Shown: piece after piece, positions 13,657-17,117 of the stretch
How positions within the stretch are numbered: position 1 is the first letter of the stretch
Layout of the letters: each line of letters starts with the position of its first letter
Assembly: GCA_964636675.1 (NCBI GenBank)
Contig: CAZWUO010000065.1
Location: 1 to 17,117, forward strand
DNA: 17,117 nt
Direction of reading: 5' to 3'
Origin: JALUUH01 sp964636675
Lineage (GTDB): Bacteria > Pseudomonadota > Gammaproteobacteria > S012-40
Program-made: the position numbers and the translations under genes
Notes under the pieces: generated by a model
The model's input: only the letters and a program-made list of their open reading frames with translations
The model's database searches: none
Told to the model about the DNA's origin: nothing

Positions 13657-14706
13657 ATGTATAAGCTCACTTTAATCATGTTGTTATTGTTGTTCAACTT
13701 GTTTCCGTTGAAATACGCGTTTGCCGAATTTAATGCGGTGATATTAGCCTACCATCGGGTTGCCAACGAGCGCTGGCCTTCAACCAATGTTACTTTAGCG
13801 CAATTTACATCCCAGCTTAGATTTCTTGAGCAGGAAAAGTTCAATGTTTGGCCACTAAAAAAAATTATTGCACGCTTGGTAGCACAAGAACCCATTCCAA
13901 AAAAAACCGTGGCAATTACTTTTGATGATGCTTATTTGTCGGTTTATGAATATGCATACGCCAAATTGCGCGCTAGAGACTATCCATTTACGGTTTTTGT
14001 GGCGACTGATTCATTGGATAAACATTATTCTTCAACGATGAGTTGGGTGCAGTTGAGGGAAATGCTAGAGCATGGTGTTGACGTCGGAAATCACTCCGCG
14101 ACGCATGAATTTCTTATCATGCAAAAAAGTAATGAAACGCGCCTGCAGTGGCAGCAACGTGTTAGAGCTGACATATTGCAGGCCCAGTCACGTATTAAAA
14201 AAGAGCTGGGTATTGATGCGACCTTGTTTGCCTACCCGTATGGAGAATACAGTTTAGCCTTACAGGATATTATTGAGGATTTGGGTTTAATTGCGTTTGG
14301 TCAACACTCAGGGGCCATTGGTCTATGGAGTGATAGGCAGGCGCTGCCGAGATTTCCCATCAATGAACGTTATGCTGATTTAGCAGGTTTTAGAGATAAG
14401 GTCTATAGTCTGGCTTTACCGGTTAAAACTATTAGTCCAGTTGATCCGCTTATCATGGTGAATAACCCTCCACGCCTAGAGTTGCAGTGGCTTGAGACAT
14501 CGCGCGCTCCATTGTTAAATTGTTTTTCAAGTACCGGAGATAACGTGGAAGTCAGCCTGCAAAATTTTTCTGTTTATCACGTAGTGTCCGATAAGCCCTT
14601 GTTTGCTCGGCGTAGTCGATACAATTGTACGGCTGCGAGCAAGGAAAAAGGGAGATACTACTGGTATAGCCATTTGTGGATTAGGCCTGATGTTGCAGGA
14701 AACTAA
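13657..14706 (+). CDS. Secreted polysaccharide deacetylase family protein (NodB/CE4 domain)
   Basis: The 349-aa protein begins with a signal peptide (K3, a Leu-rich core to residue 18, probable cleavage after AFA at 21-23), so it is exported. The catalytic domain covers about residues 28-240. ILAYHRV is the first strand, TFDDAY has D90 (probable base) and D91 (metal ligand), and H146-SAT-H150 supplies the two metal-binding histidines. FAYPYGEYS is the later arginine/proline-type motif region. Family members remove N- or O-acetyl groups from chitin-like glycans, peptidoglycan or exopolysaccharide. About 100 residues after the NodB domain (PPRLELQW to the end) form a beta-rich tail containing two cysteines that could form a disulfide. 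The gene stands alone; no exopolysaccharide operon partner such as PgaC is adjacent. The ribosome binding site is weak (GGG about eight bases upstream). Confidence 0.9.
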   Translation: MYKLTLIMLLLLFNLFPLKYAFAEFNAVILAYHRVANERWPSTNVTLAQFTSQLRFLEQEKFNVWPLKKIIARLVAQEPIPKKTVAITFDDAYLSVYEYAYAKLRARDYPFTVFVATDSLDKHYSSTMSWVQLREMLEHGVDVGNHSATHEFLIMQKSNETRLQWQQRVRADILQAQSRIKKELGIDATLFAYPYGEYSLALQDIIEDLGLIAFGQHSGAIGLWSDRQALPRFPINERYADLAGFRDKVYSLALPVKTISPVDPLIMVNNPPRLELQWLETSRAPLLNCFSSTGDNVEVSLQNFSVYHVVSDKPLFARRSRYNCTAASKEKGRYYWYSHLWIRPDVAGN

Positions 14707-14750
14707 TGTTTTAGAAAATGGGAGAGTTGGTTGCTACTATAAACGCAAAA

Positions 14751-15674
14751 CTAAGCGCTAGAAAATGCCGTTGATTTGAGCATTTGTTGAATTTCTTTCA
14801 CGTATTCTTCTTTGCGCTGAGAATAGCGAATCAAACCGGTGGCAAGTTGCAGTGCATCATAGGTTTGGTTTTTCTCACGCAGTATGCGGCGCATTGTGCG
14901 CAGTTCTTGGTATGCTTCGTTGGTGTTTAGATTTAACAAATAGTCTCTCACTGACAGTTGAATACTGGCAAAATGTTTCACCCGATGAGTGGCTCCTTCG
15001 TCTCTAGCGGAAGGTTTTATTCCTTGGTTTTTGTCCCATGTCCATTGACCAAACAAACTATTGCCTTCGATCGTAAATCGTGAAGTTCCCCATCCGCTTT
15101 CCATGGCCGCTTGAGCGAGTACCAGTTTATAAGGAATAATGTCCATGCGGTCGAGTAATTCATCGATGGCCTCTGCATCTGTTTTGTTACTACGTGTTAT
15201 TTTGTAGTGTTTGAGAAGTTGCTGAATTTTTGCTTTGAAAGCATTCGGAAGATCATTATTAGACAGTAAAATAATTTCTTGGATGTAAGTTCGGAGTTCT
15301 CGCAAGCGTTGGTTTTCACTGAGGATAATGGGTTTAAGCGTTTGGATGAATAAGCGTTTCTTTTGATCAATATTGGAAATCTGACTAAAATCTTTTGGAA
15401 AGTTGCGCGCAAAAAGAATTTGTTTTTTGGGTGCTCGAACACGCAGTAATTGCTCAAGTTCGTTTACATTTTTGATCTCAACGGTTGGTGGCAAAAACGA
15501 ATTTTCTCGTCTTGTCTTAGTCTCTAGACTGCTCTGTGTCTCGCTTGCTGTATTGTTCTCAGCGTTTAGGGGAATGATGAGCGCAAGCAGAAAGACGGAG
15601 GTAAATGATATTAAACCTAAGGTGACTGTATTTAGAGAGTTATTATTCTGGGAGTTATTCAGAGGATGTTTCAT
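14751..15674 (-). CDS. Bax-like glucosaminidase domain protein, membrane-anchored
   Basis: The 307-aa protein has an N-terminal hydrophobic segment at about 18-37, serving as signal or anchor, then a low-complexity Ser/Thr/Glu stretch. The C-terminal half is a Bax-type endo-beta-N-acetylglucosaminidase domain (relatives: E. coli Bax, flagellar FlgJ and autolysins of glycoside hydrolase family 73). Its key feature is LVLAQAAMESGWGTSRF, with E192 as the expected catalytic acid, followed by NSLFGQWTW. The AYQELRTMRR and YDALQLATGLIRYS segments match the rest of the domain. It should act on peptidoglycan in the periplasm, cutting between GlcNAc and MurNAc. A lipoprotein gene on the same strand ends 94 bp upstream. 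The unrelated eukaryotic apoptosis protein Bax shares only the name. Confidence 0.9.
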   Translation of the reverse strand: MKHPLNNSQNNNSLNTVTLGLISFTSVFLLALIIPLNAENNTASETQSSLETKTRRENSFLPPTVEIKNVNELEQLLRVRAPKKQILFARNFPKDFSQISNIDQKKRLFIQTLKPIILSENQRLRELRTYIQEIILLSNNDLPNAFKAKIQQLLKHYKITRSNKTDAEAIDELLDRMDIIPYKLVLAQAAMESGWGTSRFTIEGNSLFGQWTWDKNQGIKPSARDEGATHRVKHFASIQLSVRDYLLNLNTNEAYQELRTMRRILREKNQTYDALQLATGLIRYSQRKEEYVKEIQQMLKSTAFSSA

Positions 15675-15768
15675 GCGTGTTTCAACTTATCTTTACGAAT
15701 TCCAATATAACAAAAAAAGCAGTGAATTAAAAGCCAGATGCTATGTCTCCACGTCAGAGTCTTGTGCA

Positions 15769-16785
15769 CTAATGGCTTAATTTTTTGAGTTGACGTTCAT
15801 TTTGACGGGTTTTTATAAAGCCATGATGTGCGAATATTTTTTGGGCTTTATCGGATTGCAGGTAGCGAATGAAATCAAGCGCGTTTTTTTTGTTTCTACC
15901 CGTTGTGAGCATTCCAATCTTGTAGCTGATTTTATTCACTTGGTTATAGCGATTAGGGATTGAAATTCCTTCAATTTTGTAGCCTCGCCTTTTTGCATCG
16001 AGAATCTCTGTTGACCATACTAATCCAATGTCCGCCAGTCCAGACTCAATGCGTTGCGGTGTTTCGTGTTGATGATGTCGGGTAAACCAGGTTTTTCCTT
16101 TTATCGCCCAGCATTGTTTGCATTTTGCGTAATGCGTGAGCTTGCGAAATAAGCCAAGCTGTTTGAACATATTTGCTCCGTATTCACGAAATATTTCTTC
16201 GGTCAGTGGGTTGGGGTGTGAGTGCACGAGGTCGCTACGTCCTAAGTCTTTAAAAGAAGCGATTTTTTTGGGATTGCCTTGAGCAATCATTAAGGCGAGT
16301 TTGTTATGAGCATAAATGATGTAGTCGGTCATCAAGTTCTTTGCATAAAGTTGTTGCAGATTTTGCAGATTGAGTGTCGCGTAGAGATCAGGGTTCGTCG
16401 CCGTATTCATTCCGTTGATGCTGCCTTGTTTCAGTATGTGTGCTTTAAGAATTAAATCCGTGGATGTGTTTTCTACATAAATAGTTTCAATATGCTCATG
16501 TTGTTGTTGGAATTTTCTTATTAATTTATCCATTAACCGGTTCTGGCCTGCAAAGCCATAGATGACAAGATCGGCGGTATAAGAGTCCCCGATTTTGCCA
16601 ATTTCGATGGCCCCATCAAGATGAAACGTTCGATAGTCGTTAATAGGGTTGTGAATTTTTTCACTGGTTGACGCGCAAGCAAGCAAAAACAAAACACTCA
16701 TAATTGTGATTGCTGCCGCTTTTAGGGATACCAAGGTCTTGCTTGGTTTCTTATGCAGGTCGATATGTGAGCGCATGATATTCAT
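15769..16785 (-). CDS. Lipoprotein of the periplasmic substrate-binding (ModA-like) fold
   Basis: The 338-aa protein has an N-terminal hydrophobic segment ending in the lipobox L34-L-A-C37, so it should be lipid-anchored at the periplasmic side. The long polar stretch before it (residues 1-17) is unusual; starts at M4 or a TTG at codon 18 are possible, and none has a ribosome binding site. The remainder resembles type 2 solute-binding proteins of the molybdate/sulfate group: LVIYGFAGQNRLMDKLIRKFQ (first strand and helix), YIIYAHNKLALMIAQGNP, then FKDLGRSDLVHSHPNP, ADIGLVWSTEI and FIRYLQSDKAQKIFAHHGF. A C222-x2-C225 pair and a histidine cluster at 237-240 are distinctive. No ABC permease or ATPase gene adjoins it. 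The ligand is unknown and it may be a sensor or orphan binding protein. Confidence 0.8.
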   Translation of the reverse strand: MNIMRSHIDLHKKPSKTLVSLKAAAITIMSVLFLLACASTSEKIHNPINDYRTFHLDGAIEIGKIGDSYTADLVIYGFAGQNRLMDKLIRKFQQQHEHIETIYVENTSTDLILKAHILKQGSINGMNTATNPDLYATLNLQNLQQLYAKNLMTDYIIYAHNKLALMIAQGNPKKIASFKDLGRSDLVHSHPNPLTEEIFREYGANMFKQLGLFRKLTHYAKCKQCWAIKGKTWFTRHHQHETPQRIESGLADIGLVWSTEILDAKRRGYKIEGISIPNRYNQVNKISYKIGMLTTGRNKKNALDFIRYLQSDKAQKIFAHHGFIKTRQNERQLKKLSH

Positions 16786-16902
16786 ACAGTTTGCATTAAA
16801 TGGCTTTTCCGTTTGTCGCCATGAGTCTATGTATACGGTTGATAAGATTGAATCTTTAGAGATTTTTGGTATTAACGACTGATATTAATGGCAGATTTTG
16901 AC

Positions 16903-16974
16903 GTAGTTTCACTGGAAAGTGCAAATTAAGAGGAATTATTTTGTGAAGTGCTTGCACAACAAAAGTGAAACTAC
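16903..16974 (+). promoter_or_regulatory. Nested inverted repeats forming a long leader stem-loop
   Basis: GTAGTTTCACT at 16903-16913 is perfectly complementary to AGTGAAACTAC at 16964-16974. Inside, GTGCAA at 16919-16924 is complementary to TTGCAC at 16952-16957. Small internal loops separate the two stems. The apical loop contains AAGAGGA followed by GTG, a translation start signal. No T-run follows, so it is not a simple terminator. It lies 48 nt before the coding start at 17023 and may be a regulatory leader or a small mobile repeat. Confidence 0.6.
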
Positions 16975-17011
16975 TAGCCTAGCGACCCGTTTGAATGTAG
17001 AAGAGTGGTGA
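16943..17011 (+). CDS. Possible 22-codon leader peptide
   Basis: GTG at 16943 follows AAGAGGA (16928-16934) by eight bases, a better translation start than that of the gene downstream. The frame encodes 22 residues (start VKCLHNKSETTSLATRL) and stops with TGA at 17009-17011, 11 bases before the ATG at 17023 in another frame. The arrangement suggests an upstream frame coupled to the next gene, with the start held in the loop of the 16903-16974 stem. There is no strong run of one amino acid, though Thr, Ser and Leu recur. It could equally be chance. Confidence 0.3.
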   Translation: MKCLHNKSETTSLATRLNVEEW

Positions 17012-17022
17012 AACAATAGTCA

Positions 17023-17117
17023 ATGAGTCGGTTAATTCTTCAAGGTGACAGGTTAACAAATAACATGGTAGATGCCGTTTGTGAGCAGTTTAGGGGTGTA
17101 TCGCTTTCAAAGAGAGG
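17023..17117 (+). CDS. 5' end of an unidentified gene (cut by window edge)
   Basis: An ATG at 17023 opens a frame that stays open to the last base, giving 31 codons (MSRLILQGDRLTNNMVDAV and onward). The short hydrophobic strand LILQG followed by a helix resembles the N-termini of some phosphoserine phosphatases (SerB), but this is a weak impression from few residues. The ribosome binding site is poor (GGTG about 13 bases upstream), which fits translational coupling to the upstream frame ending at 17011. Function is undetermined from this window. Confidence 0.5.
   Translation, partial: MSRLILQGDRLTNNMVDAVCEQFRGVSLSKR

Noticed and set aside
1..17117. CRISPR arrays, tRNA genes, insertion sequences, phage or toxin-antitoxin modules
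   Set aside because: Reading both strands gave no regularly spaced direct repeats, no cloverleaf-like sequences, and no transposase or integrase protein.

Overview
The window looks like a chromosomal stretch from an AT-leaning Gram-negative proteobacterium, most likely a gammaproteobacterium. The grounds are a fused HldE, an HldD epimerase, several ADP-heptose-type GT9 glycosyltransferases (all lipopolysaccharide inner-core genes), a complete minCDE locus and a proteobacterial class I phosphoribulokinase. I cannot name the genus from the sequence alone.

Region 1 (1-8699) is a surface-glycan island. It opens with the 3' end of a UDP-glucuronate decarboxylase-like gene, followed by a GT9 glycosyltransferase overlapping it by 8 nt and by hldE. 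Next come a methyltransferase on the opposite strand, an 842-bp stretch without a convincing gene, an FkbM-type methyltransferase, a third methyltransferase, a minus-strand GT9 enzyme, a DUF6165-type protein and hldD. HldE and HldD supply four of the five steps from sedoheptulose 7-phosphate to ADP-L-glycero-D-manno-heptose (GmhA and GmhB are not here). The GT9 enzymes probably use that or a related nucleotide sugar, and the methyltransferases probably decorate the glycan.

Region 2 (8700-11801, minus strand) is the division-site operon minC-minD-minE, with a third GT9 gene immediately upstream in the same direction. minC and minD both begin with TTG behind strong ribosome binding sites.

Region 3 (11802-13069) is phosphoribulokinase with a clear sigma70-like promoter, a leader of about 210 nt and a strong intrinsic terminator. 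No other Calvin-cycle gene is present here.

Region 4 (13070-17117) carries a small four-helix membrane protein, a secreted polysaccharide deacetylase, a Bax-like glucosaminidase, a periplasmic-binding-protein-like lipoprotein and the first 31 codons of another gene at the right edge. That last gene is preceded by a long inverted repeat enclosing a ribosome binding site and a 22-codon open frame.

I see no CRISPR array, tRNA, rRNA, insertion sequence or phage gene. I found no clear new multi-gene system. The least explained items are the structured leaders (16903-17011, 13585-13645, 11931-12139), the decayed 3756-4597 stretch and the Cys/His-rich binding lipoprotein.
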